In this document: piece after piece, positions 47,922-60,077 of the stretch | Layout: each line of letters begins with the position of its first letter | How positions within the stretch are numbered: position 1 is the stretch's first letter | Assembly (NCBI GenBank): GCA_902612345.1 | Contig: CACMDE010000001.1 | Coordinates: 1-64,000, forward strand | Direction: 5' to 3' | DNA from: an uncultured Pelagibacteraceae bacterium | GTDB taxonomy: Bacteria > Pseudomonadota > Alphaproteobacteria > Pelagibacterales > Pelagibacteraceae | Length of the DNA stretch: 64,000 bases | Program-made: the position numbers and the translations under genes | Notes under the pieces: model-generated | Databases searched by the model: none | Told to the model about the DNA's origin: nothing | The model's input: only the letters and a program-made list of their open reading frames with translations

Positions 47922-49454
47922 ATGGAAATAAATCCTTCAGAAGTTACAAAGATTTTAAAAGAGCAGATAAAAAACTTTGGAGACAAAGCAGAAGTATCAG
48001 AAGTAGGTCAAGTACTATCAGTAGGCGATGGTATTGCAAGAATATATGGATTGAACAATGTTCAAGCTGGAGAGATGGTAGAATTTTCTGATGGATCTAA
48101 AGGAATGGCACTAAACTTGGAAAGTGACAACGTTGGTGTTGTAATATTTGGAGATGATAGAGCCGTAAAAGAGGGAGATACAGTAAAAAGAACAGGTGCA
48201 ATTGTCGATACACCAGTAGGAAAAGAATTGTTAGGAAGAGTAGTTGATGGTTTAGGGAATCCTATAGACGGAAAAGAAGCTTTAGATAAAAGAATAAAAA
48301 GAAGCAGAGTAGAAATTAAAGCACCAGGAATTATCCCAAGAAAATCAGTAAGTGAACCAATGCAAACCGGATTGAAATCAATTGATAGTCTAGTTCCTAT
48401 TGGAAGAGGACAAAGAGAATTAATTATAGGAGATAGACAAACTGGAAAAACAGCAGTTGCAATTGATGCAATAATTAACCAAAAAAAAATAAACGAGTCT
48501 GGTGATGAAAAACAAAAATTGTATTGTGTATATGTTGCAATAGGTCAGAAAAGATCAACAGTAAGACAAATAGAAAAAACATTACAAGAAGCTGGAGCGA
48601 TGGAATATACAACTATTGTTGCTGCTACTGCATCAGATGCTGCACCTCTTCAGTTCTTAGCACCATATACAGGTTGTACTATGGGTGAGTATTTTAGAGA
48701 TAATGGAATGCACGCACTTATAATCTATGATGACCTTTCAAAACAAGCTGTTGCATATAGACAAATGTCCTTATTGCTTAGAAGACCGCCGGGAAGAGAA
48801 GCATATCCTGGAGATGTATTTTATCTTCACAGTAGACTACTTGAAAGAGCTGCAAAGTTAAGTGATGAGCACGGCGGTGGATCACTTACAGCCCTTCCAA
48901 TAATAGAAACTCAAGGAGGGGACGTTTCAGCATTTATTCCAACAAACGTAATTTCAATTACCGACGGTCAAATATTCTTAGAAACTGAACTTTTTAACCA
49001 AGGAATAAGACCCGCGATTAATGTTGGTTTATCAGTATCAAGAGTTGGATCTTCAGCGCAAACTAAAGCAATGAAAAAAGTTTCAGGTTCAATGAAGCTT
49101 GAGTTAGCCCAATATAGAGAGATGGCGGCATTTGCTCAATTCGGTTCAGATTTAGATGCATCTACACAAAAACTTTTAAATAGGGGTTCAAAATTAACTG
49201 AACTTCTTAAACAAAGACAATATTCACCAATGACAGTTGCTGAACAGGTAATCTCAGTTTTCTGTGGTGTAAGAGGTTATCTAGATGATATAGAACAAAA
49301 AGATATAGCGAATTTTGAGGCTAAAATTATAGAAAAATGTAAATCAGAAAAACCAGAAATAATTAGTTCAATAAATGCCTCTGGAAAATTAGAGGAAGAT
49401 AGTGAAAAAGCTTTAACTGAATTGATTGTTGAGCTTAAAAAAAATTTTAATTAA
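47922..49454 (+). CDS. atpA: F1F0 ATP synthase alpha subunit
   Basis: This is the 510-aa non-catalytic nucleotide-binding subunit of F1. It has the N-terminal beta barrel and Walker [14 protein letters not shown], then the conserved [34 protein letters not shown] region and the alpha-subunit signature [17 protein letters not shown]. It lies between atpH and atpG with gaps of 0 and 6 bases. Confidence 0.98.
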   Translation: MEINPSEVTKILKEQIKNFGDKAEVSEVGQVLSVGDGIARIYGLNNVQAGEMVEFSDGSKGMALNLESDNVGVVIFGDDRAVKEGDTVKRTGAIVDTPVGKELLGRVVDGLGNPIDGKEALDKRIKRSRVEIKAPGIIPRKSVSEPMQTGLKSIDSLVPIGRGQRELIIGDRQTGKTAVAIDAIINQKKINESGDEKQKLYCVYVAIGQKRSTVRQIEKTLQEAGAMEYTTIVAATASDAAPLQFLAPYTGCTMGEYFRDNGMHALIIYDDLSKQAVAYRQMSLLLRRPPGREAYPGDVFYLHSRLLERAAKLSDEHGGGSLTALPIIETQGGDVSAFIPTNVISITDGQIFLETELFNQGIRPAINVGLSVSRVGSSAQTKAMKKVSGSMKLELAQYREMAAFAQFGSDLDASTQKLLNRGSKLTELLKQRQYSPMTVAEQVISVFCGVRGYLDDIEQKDIANFEAKIIEKCKSEKPEIISSINASGKLEEDSEKALTELIVELKKNFN

Positions 49455-49460
49455 TAAAAT

Positions 49461-51756
<2,296 letters not shown>

Positions 51757-51757
<1 letters not shown>

Positions 51758-52149
51758 TGAGTGAACAATTTAATTTAGAAATTGTTAGTCCTGAAAAGTC
51801 TTTTTTAAAAAAAGACAATGTTACAGAAGTGGTTATTCCAGCTTTTGAAGGAGAAATGGGAATATTAAAAGACCATATTTCTTTAATTTCTTTCTTAAAG
51901 CCTGGAATTATTAAAATTAATTCAGGAAATGAAGAGAATAGCTTCTATGTTGATGACGGAATAGTTGAATTTAAAGATAACAATCTTTCAATACTCACTA
52001 GCAATATTTTCGATATTAGTAACACTGATAAAGTAAAAATACAGGAAATGATTAAAGAAGCAGAGAGCGATCTTGCAAGTGAAAATTTAGATGACCAAAG
52101 AAGATTTATAATTTCACAAAAAGTTGAAGTACTTAGTTCTTTAAATTAA
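51757..52149 (+). CDS. atpC: F1F0 ATP synthase epsilon subunit
   Basis: This 130-aa rotor subunit has the N-terminal beta sandwich (LEIVSPEKSFLKKDNVTEVV, then PAFEGEMGILKDHISLISFL, and YVDDGIVEFKDNNLSILT) and a short helical C-terminus. It is last in atpHAGDC and convergent with rppH, 29 bases away. Confidence 0.95.
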
Positions 52150-52172
52150 AATTAGAGATAATATCTTTAATT
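52150..52172. terminator. Weak bidirectional hairpin between atpC and rppH
   Basis: AATTAGAGATA and TATCTTTAATT are near-perfect arms around a single A; with a 5-base loop an imperfect 9-bp stem remains. It lies exactly between two convergent genes and has A/T on both sides, so it could act as a weak terminator for both. Confidence 0.3.
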
Positions 52173-52178
52173 ATATCA

Positions 52179-52652
52179 TCAATACATATTCATTAATTCT
52201 ATCTTAATTTTCTCATAAACATGTAGTTTAAAATCTACAACTTTATCAGTTATCTTTTCTATATTTATCCATTTCCATTCTAAAAATTCAGGATGTTTGG
52301 TCTTCAGATTAATCTCATTATCATTACCAAAAAATTTCATTATAAACCATTTTTGTGATTGACCTTTATATTTACCCTTCCAAATTATACCTAAGAGATT
52401 ATCTGGCAAATGATAAGTAATTTCATTATTAACTTCTCGAATTAATTTTACACTTTTAATACTTGTTTCTTCTTTTAGTTCTCTAAATGCAGCCTCTAAA
52501 GGTTCTTCACCAACATCTATCCCACCCTGAGGCATCTGCCAAAAATTGTATGGGTTATCAATTCTTTTTGCTACGAAGATTTGGTTATTATTATTAAGAA
52601 GCGCAATACCCACACCTTTTCTGAGAGGTAAATTACTAAATCTTTTATCCAT
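52179..52652 (-). CDS. rppH: RNA pyrophosphohydrolase (Nudix)
   Basis: This 157-aa Nudix enzyme removes 5' pyrophosphate from transcripts (and may act on dinucleoside polyphosphates). The Nudix box GGIDVGEEPLEAAFRELKEE is complete. LRKGVGIALLNNNNQIFVAKR and WQMPQGGID at the start and EFLEWKWI towards the C-terminus match RppH/IalA. It overlaps ctpA by 8 bases and is last in the rplU-to-rppH run. Confidence 0.93.
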   Translation of the reverse strand: MDKRFSNLPLRKGVGIALLNNNNQIFVAKRIDNPYNFWQMPQGGIDVGEEPLEAAFRELKEETSIKSVKLIREVNNEITYHLPDNLLGIIWKGKYKGQSQKWFIMKFFGNDNEINLKTKHPEFLEWKWINIEKITDKVVDFKLHVYEKIKIELMNMY

Positions 52653-53784
52653 TAAGTAACTTTAATGCAAATTCTAATTGATTATCTGTATCAGTATCAA
52701 TTCTGAACTCTTCTGAACCTTCGGAAACGAAGATATCAGGATTTACACCAACTTCAGAAATAGAATCTCCTGAAGGAAGATAGTATTTTGAAACAGTCAG
52801 TCTTATAGCTCCATTATTTCTAAGTGGTATAATTGACTGAACTGATCCTTTACCATATGAGCTTTCACCAACTATTATTGCTCGCTTGTGATCCTTTAAT
52901 GCTCCTGCAACTATCTCAGATGCTGATGCAGACCCATAATTTATTAGAACTAATAATGTATCACCTTTAATTAAATCACCTTTTTTTGCAAACCATTTTC
53001 TATTATCTAATTTCTTTTTACTTTTTGTAGAAACAATTTCACCATTATCTAAAAAAAAATCTGTAATCTTAATTGCTTGATTTAATAAACCTCCAGGATT
53101 ATTTCTTAAATCTAAAATATATTTATTTATATTTTTATTGTTTTTAAAATCTTTAATTATCTCCTTTAGTTGATCAGAGCTGTTATCATTAAAAGAGGTT
53201 AATCTTACGTACCCTACTTCATCTTTTAAAACTTTAGATTTAACCGATTTAATTTCAATAATATCTCGAATAATATTGAATGTTATAGCTTTTCTTAAAC
53301 CTATTCTTCTTACAGTTATTTCAATTTCACTTCCAACTGGTCCTCTCATTAAATCTACGGCTTCTGATAATGTTTTTCCTTGAACTTGTGTGCCATTAAT
53401 CTTTACTATGTAGTCTCCAGCTTTTACGCCAACTTCTTCCGCAGGAGAACCATCAATTGGAGATATAACTTTTACTACTCCTGCTTCCATGCCCACCTCT
53501 ATTCCTAATCCACCAAATTCGCCTTTTGTTTCTGTTTGCATCTCTTCAAGCATTTCAGGGGACATATACGAGGAATATGGATCTAATGATTGCAAAACAC
53601 CATTTATTGCAGCGTCTATTGCTTCACCTTGATTTACATCTTCTACATATTCATTATTTATTTTCTCGAGTACTTCACTGAATAAATCAATTTTTTTATA
53701 AATGTCAGTCTCATTTGCTAATAAAATATTAAAATTAAATGAATATAATATTAAAAAAAAAATCGTTGTTGATATTTTTTTCAT
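52645..53784 (-). CDS. ctpA: Carboxyl-terminal processing protease (S41)
   Basis: This 379-aa periplasmic serine protease has a signal peptide at the N-terminus and a PDZ domain (GGLGIEVGMEAGVVKVISPI, then GVKAGDYIVKINGTQV). The S41 catalytic domain has the Ser in NYGSASASEIVAGALKD and the general-base Lys in SSYGKGSVQSIIPL. CtpA-type enzymes trim or degrade envelope proteins from their C-termini. It overlaps rsfS by 4 bases and rppH by 8. Confidence 0.95.
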   Translation of the reverse strand: MKKISTTIFFLILYSFNFNILLANETDIYKKIDLFSEVLEKINNEYVEDVNQGEAIDAAINGVLQSLDPYSSYMSPEMLEEMQTETKGEFGGLGIEVGMEAGVVKVISPIDGSPAEEVGVKAGDYIVKINGTQVQGKTLSEAVDLMRGPVGSEIEITVRRIGLRKAITFNIIRDIIEIKSVKSKVLKDEVGYVRLTSFNDNSSDQLKEIIKDFKNNKNINKYILDLRNNPGGLLNQAIKITDFFLDNGEIVSTKSKKKLDNRKWFAKKGDLIKGDTLLVLINYGSASASEIVAGALKDHKRAIIVGESSYGKGSVQSIIPLRNNGAIRLTVSKYYLPSGDSISEVGVNPDIFVSEGSEEFRIDTDTDNQLEFALKLLNG

Positions 53785-54131
53785 ATTATTACTCTTTCTT
53801 TTGGTATCAATTCAGCCCACATTTTTTCTAACTCGTAAAATTTTCTTTTTTCAGGATTGAAGATATGTACTATTAGATCTATACCATCAACAAGTTTCCA
53901 ATCATTTGAATCTTTTCCCTCAATTTTACAATTAGAAATTCCGTTACTTTTCAATTCTTCATAAACCTGTTCCGAAAGTGCTTGTATATGTCTTGATGAT
54001 GTACCGCTTGCAATAATCATATAGTCAGCAATAGAAGATTTACCTTCAAGATCTATAGCAATAATATCAAGAGCTTTGTTGGAATCTAACTTTTTAACTA
54101 TTTTATTTTTTAAATTTAAAGATTTGCCCAT
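53781..54131 (-). CDS. rsfS: Ribosomal silencing factor
   Basis: This 116-aa RsfS/Iojap protein binds L14 and blocks subunit joining when nutrients are low. DIIAIDLEGKSSIADYMIIA and SSRHIQALSEQVYEELKSNG match, and VDGIDLIVHIFNPEKRKFYE with LEKMWAE is the C-terminal signature. It lies between nadD and ctpA, the standard order in alphaproteobacteria. Confidence 0.95.
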   Translation of the reverse strand: MGKSLNLKNKIVKKLDSNKALDIIAIDLEGKSSIADYMIIASGTSSRHIQALSEQVYEELKSNGISNCKIEGKDSNDWKLVDGIDLIVHIFNPEKRKFYELEKMWAELIPKERVII

Positions 54132-54148
54132 TAATTATAAATACAGTA

Positions 54149-54673
54149 TCAAATTTTCCTTAATTGAGAAGATGAAATATTTACTTTTTTAAAATTAACA
54201 AATTTTAACTTTTTATTATCTATTTGTTTAAAAGCTATTGATTTCAAAGCTTTAGATTTATAAGGGTATCTATCAAAAACAAGTATATTACAATTTTGTG
54301 AAATATTTCTCCATTTTTTCCATTTATGAAAATAAATTAAATTATCTGCTCCAATAATTAAATACAATTCTGAATTAATAAATTTTCTTTTAAAATAATT
54401 TATAAGATTATAAGTTCTATTTGATTTTATAAGTGTTTCAAAACAATCAACTTCAATATATTTATATTTTTTAGTCAATATTTTAGAAGCTTTAATTCTA
54501 TCTTCCAATTTCATATCACTTTTTCTTTTGTAAGGGTTTTTTTTTGTTACTGCCCAAACTATTTTTGTTAGTTTAAATTTTATTTTTGCTATTTGTGAAA
54601 TTTTTAAATGTCCAAAATGACATGGATCAAAAGTTCCACCCAGAATTCCAATTCTTTTAATGTTATTTATCAA
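54149..54673 (-). CDS. nadD: Nicotinate-nucleotide adenylyltransferase
   Basis: This 174-aa enzyme adenylates nicotinate mononucleotide in NAD synthesis. GILGGTFDPCHFGHLKI is the nucleotidyltransferase HxGH motif, and NISSSQLRKI at the C-terminus is the ISSSxxR-type motif. It is shorter than most NadD (190-215 aa), ending directly after the SSSQLR motif, so the last helices are trimmed. One base separates it from proA. Confidence 0.9.
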   Translation of the reverse strand: MINNIKRIGILGGTFDPCHFGHLKISQIAKIKFKLTKIVWAVTKKNPYKRKSDMKLEDRIKASKILTKKYKYIEVDCFETLIKSNRTYNLINYFKRKFINSELYLIIGADNLIYFHKWKKWRNISQNCNILVFDRYPYKSKALKSIAFKQIDNKKLKFVNFKKVNISSSQLRKI

Positions 54674-54674
54674 T

Positions 54675-55925
54675 TTAATTTCTTATTTGACCTTTACCAT
54701 AAACTTCATATTTATAACTAACAAGTTGACCTAAGCCTACAGGACCCCTAGGTGGTAAATTATTCGTTGATATACCAACTTCAGCACCAAAACCAAACTC
54801 GCCACCATCAGCAAATTGAGTTGAAGAATTATGAATTCCTATTGAGCTTTTAATATTTTTTAAAAAATAATTTGCTCTATTTTTATCTGCTGTAATAATT
54901 GCATCAGTGTGCATAGTTCCAAAATGATTAATATGTCTAATAGCTTCGTCCAAATTTTTGACAACTTTTGCAGAAATATTTTTCGATAAGTATTCTTTAG
55001 ACCAACTTTTATTATTTGCCAAAGTAGATTTTCCATTAAATAATTTCTTAACGATTTTGTCCCCATAAATATTACATCCTTTATTTTGTAAATTCTTTAA
55101 AACTGGATTAATAAATTTTTTAGCAATTGCTCTATGAAATAGTACAGTCTCAGTTGCTCCACAAATGCTTGTATTTCTCAATTTTGCATTTTCTAAAACT
55201 TTTATTGCCATATCGAGTTTAGCATTTTTATCAATAAATGTATGACATAGACCTTCTAGATGACCAATGTATGGAATTTTAGATAATGTATCCACTTTTT
55301 TAACTAATGATTTTCCACCCCTTGGAATTATTAAATCAATATATCCCTTCATATCAGATAGTAATTTATCTACTACTTTTCTATCTTTTGAATCAATGAA
55401 CTGAACATAATTTTTATCTACTCCACATTTTTTTAAAGACATTCTAAATAAATCAGAAATAATTTTGTTAGTATTGAAAGCTTCTGATCCACCTTTCAAA
55501 ATTACTGCATTTCCTGATTTAAAACATAAGCTAGCAACATCGGAGGTTACATTTGGTCTACTTTCATAAATTACAGCTATAACACCAATTGGTACAGTAA
55601 CTTTTTGAATAATAAGACCATTAGGTCTCTTCCATCTTTCTAATATTTTATTTGTAGGATCTTTAATTCTAATAATTTCTTTTATTGATTTAATAATACT
55701 ATTAAATTTTTCCTCATTCATTTCTAGTCTTTTAATTAAATTATTATTAATTTTTTTCTTCCTAGCAAATTTTATATCTTTTTTATTTTCCTCCAAAATT
55801 TTATGTTTATTTCTTATCAATAATTTTGAAAAATTTTCTAAAACTCTCTTTTTTTTAATTGAGTCAATTTTACTTTCAAAAGCTATTTTTGAATTTTTTG
55901 AGATTTTTGCAAGATTCAATTTCAT
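54675..55925 (-). CDS. proA: Gamma-glutamyl phosphate reductase
   Basis: This 416-aa enzyme reduces glutamyl phosphate to glutamate semialdehyde for proline. VTVPIGVIAVIYESRPNVTS and the GNAVILKGGSEAF segment bind the nucleotide. The catalytic Cys is in NTSICGATETVLFHR, and FADGGEFGFGAEVGISTNNL with RGPVGLGQL is the C-terminal signature. It stands between proB and nadD with one-base gaps. Confidence 0.97.
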   Translation of the reverse strand: MKLNLAKISKNSKIAFESKIDSIKKKRVLENFSKLLIRNKHKILEENKKDIKFARKKKINNNLIKRLEMNEEKFNSIIKSIKEIIRIKDPTNKILERWKRPNGLIIQKVTVPIGVIAVIYESRPNVTSDVASLCFKSGNAVILKGGSEAFNTNKIISDLFRMSLKKCGVDKNYVQFIDSKDRKVVDKLLSDMKGYIDLIIPRGGKSLVKKVDTLSKIPYIGHLEGLCHTFIDKNAKLDMAIKVLENAKLRNTSICGATETVLFHRAIAKKFINPVLKNLQNKGCNIYGDKIVKKLFNGKSTLANNKSWSKEYLSKNISAKVVKNLDEAIRHINHFGTMHTDAIITADKNRANYFLKNIKSSIGIHNSSTQFADGGEFGFGAEVGISTNNLPPRGPVGLGQLVSYKYEVYGKGQIRN

Positions 55926-55926
55926 A

Positions 55927-57033
55927 TTATATTTCTACCATATCATCTTTATGTACAACTTCAGATTTGGATACATAACCCAAAATTTCATTTATTTTGC
56001 TTGAGTGTTGACCTTTTATTCTAAATATTTCATCGGAATTAAAAGAACTTAATCCTCTAGCATGTTCTCTCATATTTTTATCCACAATTTTAATATGATC
56101 TCCTTTATTAAACTTGCCATTTACATTTCTAATTCCAGCCGCGAGTAAACTTTTACCCATTTTTAAGGCTTGCACAGCACCTTCATCAATTATCAATTCA
56201 CCTTTTGGGGCTATAGAGCTAATTATCCATTTTTTTCTAGCATCTAATTTTGAAACCTTTGGTAAAAACCAAGTACAATTATTGTTGTTAATTATACTTT
56301 TAATAGGTCTATTTATTAAACCATTTGCGATAGCCATATAACACCCAGAAATCTGACAGATTTTTGCTGCTTCAATCTTTGTTTTCATGCCACCGGTTCC
56401 ATGTTCACTAATATTTTTAGATATATATTTTTCAATGCTATTATTTATCTCCTTTACATTGCTAATTAATTTTGCGTTTTTATTTACTTTTGGGTTTTTA
56501 TCAAATAGTCCATCGACATCAGATAGTAATATTAAACAGTCTGATCCAGATATCTGAGCAACCCTTGAGGCTAATCTATCATTATCACCATATTTTATTT
56601 CTGAAGTAGCAATACTATCATTTTCATTTACCAAAGGAATAAATCCAAGATGAAAAAGATTATCAAATGTCCGTTTTGCATTTATAGCCCTTCTTCTGAT
56701 TTCAGTATCTTCAAGTGTTAGAAGAATTTGAGAGAGATTAAGTTTTCGTTTTTTAAATATTTCGTTAAAAAGATTCATTAATTCAATTTGTCCTATGGAA
56801 GCTACCGCTTGACTTTTATCTATCTTCAAATTTTTCTTATTTATATTGAGTTTTTTACAACCCAAAGCTATTGCACCAGAACTTACTATTATTACTTTCT
56901 TATTATTTTTTATAAGTTCTTCTATATCTTTTGAAAAATCTAATAACCACTTTCTTCTTATTTTTTTCTTATCGTCAATTAGAAGAGATGAACCAATTTT
57001 TATAACTACTTGTTTAGAATTATTTAAATACAT
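55927..57033 (-). CDS. proB: Glutamate 5-kinase
   Basis: This 368-aa enzyme phosphorylates glutamate in the first step of proline synthesis. The amino-acid kinase domain has VVIKIGSSLL, VSSGAIALG and LLSDVDGLFDKNP, and the acceptor region FVPLVNENDSIA-like PLVNENDSIATSEIKYGDND. A C-terminal PUA domain (KGELIIDEGAVQALKMGKSL) is present, as in the long ProB class. It overlaps obgE by 14 bases. Confidence 0.97.
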   Translation of the reverse strand: MYLNNSKQVVIKIGSSLLIDDKKKIRRKWLLDFSKDIEELIKNNKKVIIVSSGAIALGCKKLNINKKNLKIDKSQAVASIGQIELMNLFNEIFKKRKLNLSQILLTLEDTEIRRRAINAKRTFDNLFHLGFIPLVNENDSIATSEIKYGDNDRLASRVAQISGSDCLILLSDVDGLFDKNPKVNKNAKLISNVKEINNSIEKYISKNISEHGTGGMKTKIEAAKICQISGCYMAIANGLINRPIKSIINNNNCTWFLPKVSKLDARKKWIISSIAPKGELIIDEGAVQALKMGKSLLAAGIRNVNGKFNKGDHIKIVDKNMREHARGLSSFNSDEIFRIKGQHSSKINEILGYVSKSEVVHKDDMVEI

Positions 57034-58006
57034 ATCCCAATAAACCTAATTTTAGTTTTGAAATGAGCTTTTTATCTGTGTTTGATAAAATATTCACTTT
57101 TTTTTTTATTTTTCCTTCAAAAAATTTGATTTTTTCTTTTAATACTTTTTGTTCTATAAGATCAATCTTATTAAATACTATTATTTCCTTCTTTTTAATA
57201 AGATCTTTACTGTACTTTTTTAATTCATTTTTAATTTGTTTATAAGATAATACCAAGTTTTCTTCAGTTACATCAATCATGTGTAATAAAATTTTACATC
57301 TTTCAATATGTTTTAAAAATTTTGTACCTAAACCAACTCCATCGTGTGCCCCTTCAATCAAACCTGGAATATCTGCTAATGTGATTTCTTTATCATCATA
57401 AATTGCAACACCTAGATTTGGATTTAATGTTGTAAATTTGTAATTTGCAATTTTTGGGTTAGCGCTAGTAATTACTGATAGAAGAGTTGATTTGCCAGCA
57501 TTTGGTAAGCCAATTATTCCTATGTCTGCAATAGTCTTTAGTTGTAACCAAATCCAAAAAAATTCTCCTTTAGCGCCTTTTGTAAATTTTCTGGGAGCTC
57601 TATTCGTCGATGACTTAAATCTACTGTTTCCTAAGCCACCTTTTCCACCAATTGCAGCAACATATTCTTCATGTTCATTTTTAAAATCAAAAACTAGAGT
57701 TTTATTATCTTCTTCAAAAACCTGGGTACCTATTGGAACTTTTAATACTAAATCCTCTCCACCCCGACCAGTTCTGTTTTGACCTTTTCCGTCCTCTCCT
57801 CTTTTGGCTTTGAAGTGTTGTTGGTACCTATAATCAATAAGAGTATTTAAGTTTCTTTCAGATCTAAATATTACTGAACCACCCTTGCCTCCATCTCCTC
57901 CATCAGGACCTCCGAACTCGATAAATTTTTCTCTTCTGAAGCTTGGAGAACCAGAGCCACCATCACCTGCTTTAATAAATATTTTTACCTGATCTAGGAA
58001 TTTCAT
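57020..58006 (-). CDS. obgE: Obg family GTPase
   Basis: This 328-aa ribosome-associated GTPase has the Gly-rich Obg fold at the N-terminus (FIKAGDGGSGSPSFRREKF, then GGPDGGDGGKGGSVIF). The G domain has the P-loop GLPNAGKSTLL, switch region FTTLNPNLGV, DIPGLIEGAHDGVGLG and the NKID motif FNKIDLI. It ends shortly after the G domain, so the variable C-terminal domain is missing. It follows rplU-rpmA in the common order. Confidence 0.97.
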   Translation of the reverse strand: MKFLDQVKIFIKAGDGGSGSPSFRREKFIEFGGPDGGDGGKGGSVIFRSERNLNTLIDYRYQQHFKAKRGEDGKGQNRTGRGGEDLVLKVPIGTQVFEEDNKTLVFDFKNEHEEYVAAIGGKGGLGNSRFKSSTNRAPRKFTKGAKGEFFWIWLQLKTIADIGIIGLPNAGKSTLLSVITSANPKIANYKFTTLNPNLGVAIYDDKEITLADIPGLIEGAHDGVGLGTKFLKHIERCKILLHMIDVTEENLVLSYKQIKNELKKYSKDLIKKKEIIVFNKIDLIEQKVLKEKIKFFEGKIKKKVNILSNTDKKLISKLKLGLLGYVFK

Positions 58007-58042
58007 AATACAACCTTTAATTTGAATTTAGTTGTAAGTAAA

Positions 58043-58297
58043 TTAATTGGGTTTGACAGATACGAAAGTTCTGTCTGATTTAGATTTTTTAAACTCAACT
58101 TTTCCTTTAATTAAAGAGAAAATGGAATGGTCCTTTCCCATACCAACATGTTCTCCAGGAAAAATCTTAGTTCCTCTTTGTCTTACAATAATATTACCAG
58201 GATTTACAAACTGACCGCCATATTTTTTTACACCAAGTCTTCTTCCAGCACTATCTCTACCATTTCGCGACGATCCACCTGCTTTTTTTGTTGCCAT
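58043..58297 (-). CDS. rpmA: 50S ribosomal protein L27
   Basis: This 84-aa protein starts [20 protein letters not shown] and contains [20 protein letters not shown], both L27 signatures. Its N-terminus reaches the peptidyl-transferase centre. It is 3 bases after rplU. Confidence 0.98.
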   Translation of the reverse strand: MATKKAGGSSRNGRDSAGRRLGVKKYGGQFVNPGNIIVRQRGTKIFPGEHVGMGKDHSIFSLIKGKVEFKKSKSDRTFVSVKPN

Positions 58298-58300
58298 AAT

Positions 58301-58663
58301 TTATTTCTCTTTTATTTTTTCTTTAGCTGCTTCAGCAAAGATTCCACCATCTTTATTAAAAATTTTGTTAATTTTAATTAATGAATATTGTTGTCTATGA
58401 CCATTTTTTCTTCTTGAGTTTTGTCTTCTTCTTTTCTTAAAAATTAACACTGTTCTATTTTTAGCATTTTTAATAAGTTGAGCCTCTACTTTGGCACCTT
58501 TTATAAAAGGAGCACCAACTTCAAGATTCTTGTCATCGCCATAAGCAAGCACATCATTGAACTCTATTTTATCCTTGGTTTCTTTTAATCTTTCTATTTT
58601 AAGGATATCACTAGCTTTGACTTTGTACTGTTTTCCACCTGTTTGTATTACTGCAAATGTCAT
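58301..58663 (-). CDS. rplU: 50S ribosomal protein L21
   Basis: The first 103 residues match L21: FAVIQTGGKQYKVKASDILK and FKKRRRQNSRRKNGHRQQYS. About 17 more residues, ending AEAAKEKIKEK, form a short charged tail. It is the first gene of the minus-strand run down to rppH and has a good promoter directly upstream. Confidence 0.96.
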   Translation of the reverse strand: MTFAVIQTGGKQYKVKASDILKIERLKETKDKIEFNDVLAYGDDKNLEVGAPFIKGAKVEAQLIKNAKNRTVLIFKKRRRQNSRRKNGHRQQYSLIKINKIFNKDGGIFAEAAKEKIKEK

Positions 58664-58680
58664 AATTAAATTTTTTCAGC

Positions 58681-58708
58681 AATATAGATCTACAAGTTAT
58701 ATAGTCAA
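58681..58708 (-). promoter_or_regulatory. Promoter of the rplU-rpmA-obgE operon
   Basis: On the minus strand TTGACT (58703-58708) and TATATT (58681-58686) are 16 bases apart, and the -10 ends 17 bases before the rplU ATG. It fits a sigma-70 type promoter for a highly expressed ribosomal operon. Confidence 0.6.
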
Positions 58709-58718
58709 GTTATATAAG

Positions 58719-59480
58719 TTAAAAATTATCCTTTAATTCTCTCAATTTTGTAAAGGTTTCAATTGGATCAGTTGAATTTATACCTAGTTGTTTTTGAATC
58801 TCTAAATTATCAGCTCTTAAAAAAATATTACATTCTAGCTCATCTTCTAAAGTTGAAGGAATTGTAGGTTTATCTAGTTTGATATTATTTTTAATTTTAT
58901 TAATTTTGTTTTTTAGTTTTGAGTTTTTAGTATCTATACTTAAACAAAATTCCGAATTCTTTTGGGTATATTCATGTCCACAATATATTTTTGTTTTTTT
59001 TGGGAATTTTTTCATTTTATTTAACGAATTAAACATTTCAGCATAGGTTCCCTCAAATATTCTTCCACAACCTAACGAAAATAAAGTATCTCCTGTAAAT
59101 AAAGCATTTATTTCCTTTATATAAATACATATGTGTCCAGATGTATGTCCGGGTATATGTAATATTTCGCACTCAAATAATTCATTTTCCCATTTCTGAT
59201 TATCTTTCAAGCTAATATCAATCTCAGGAATTCTATCTTTATCATCTTCATAACCAACAACTTCACATTTATATTTTTCTTTAAGTTTTAAATTTCCACC
59301 GACATGATCATAATGATGGTGGGTATTTAAAATATATTTCAATTTTAAATTATTTCTTTTAATTTCATTTATTACAGGTTCGGCTTCACTTGGGTCTATT
59401 ACGGCTGCTAATAAATTTTCTTCATTATAAATAATGTAAGAATAATTATCTTTTAAACATTTGACTATTAAAATTTTCAT
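58719..59480 (-). CDS. gloB: Hydroxyacylglutathione hydrolase (glyoxalase II)
   Basis: This 253-aa metallo-beta-lactamase-fold thioesterase splits S-lactoylglutathione in methylglyoxal detoxification. NTHHHYDHVGGN is the metal-binding motif, HIPGHTSGHICIYI gives another His, TGDTLFSLGCGRIFEG holds the bridging Asp, and YCGHEYTQKN the last His. The C-terminal glutathione-binding domain ends TKLRELKDNF. It directly follows metW with no gap; why it joins the met genes is not clear. Confidence 0.95.
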   Translation of the reverse strand: MKILIVKCLKDNYSYIIYNEENLLAAVIDPSEAEPVINEIKRNNLKLKYILNTHHHYDHVGGNLKLKEKYKCEVVGYEDDKDRIPEIDISLKDNQKWENELFECEILHIPGHTSGHICIYIKEINALFTGDTLFSLGCGRIFEGTYAEMFNSLNKMKKFPKKTKIYCGHEYTQKNSEFCLSIDTKNSKLKNKINKIKNNIKLDKPTIPSTLEDELECNIFLRADNLEIQKQLGINSTDPIETFTKLRELKDNF

Positions 59481-60077
59481 TTAGTTTTCAATTAAAAAAA
59501 TCCCTAAATCAGAAAAAAAATTTCTGGTATCTAAATTATTTTTTGAGATATTTAAAACTCTTTCTTTGTTTAAAGCTAACGACTTAATGAATTTTATTCC
59601 TTTATTATCACAAAAATTATAGAAATCTTTAATTGTACACATATGTAAATTTGGAGTGTTATACCACTTATGTGGCAAAGTTTTTGTTATTGGCATTGTT
59701 CCTTTAAAAAGAAGATTTAATCTAACTTTCCAATGTCCAAAATTAGGTATTGTTACAATTGCTTTTTTACCAACTCTTAGTAATTCATCTAGAACTTTTT
59801 CTGGGTTGAGGAAAGCCTGTAAAGTTTGACTAAGCACTACAAAGTCAAAAGATGAGTCTGGAAATTGAAACAAATCTTTTTCAGCGTCACCCTCAATGAC
59901 AGTTAAACCTTTTGATATACATTTTTGAACATTAGACTTTGATATTTCTATTCCTCTTACATCTTCACTAATATTATTTAATATAAAACTCATTAACTCA
60001 CCATCTCCAGATCCAACGTCTAGAACTCTAGATTTTTTTTCAATTAAATCTGCAATTATTTTAAATTCTTTTTTCAT
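59481..60077 (-). CDS. metW: MetW, methionine biosynthesis methyltransferase-like protein
   Basis: This 198-aa protein has a SAM-type methyltransferase fold (RVLDVGSGDGELMSFI, then VIEGDAEKDL and FDFVVLSQTLQAFLNPEKVL). MetW is required with MetX for homoserine acyltransfer in many proteobacteria; its own reaction is not well established. GKKAIVTIPNFGHWKVRLNL is the MetW signature. It overlaps metX by 17 bases. Confidence 0.95.
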   Translation of the reverse strand: MKKEFKIIADLIEKKSRVLDVGSGDGELMSFILNNISEDVRGIEISKSNVQKCISKGLTVIEGDAEKDLFQFPDSSFDFVVLSQTLQAFLNPEKVLDELLRVGKKAIVTIPNFGHWKVRLNLLFKGTMPITKTLPHKWYNTPNLHMCTIKDFYNFCDNKGIKFIKSLALNKERVLNISKNNLDTRNFFSDLGIFLIEN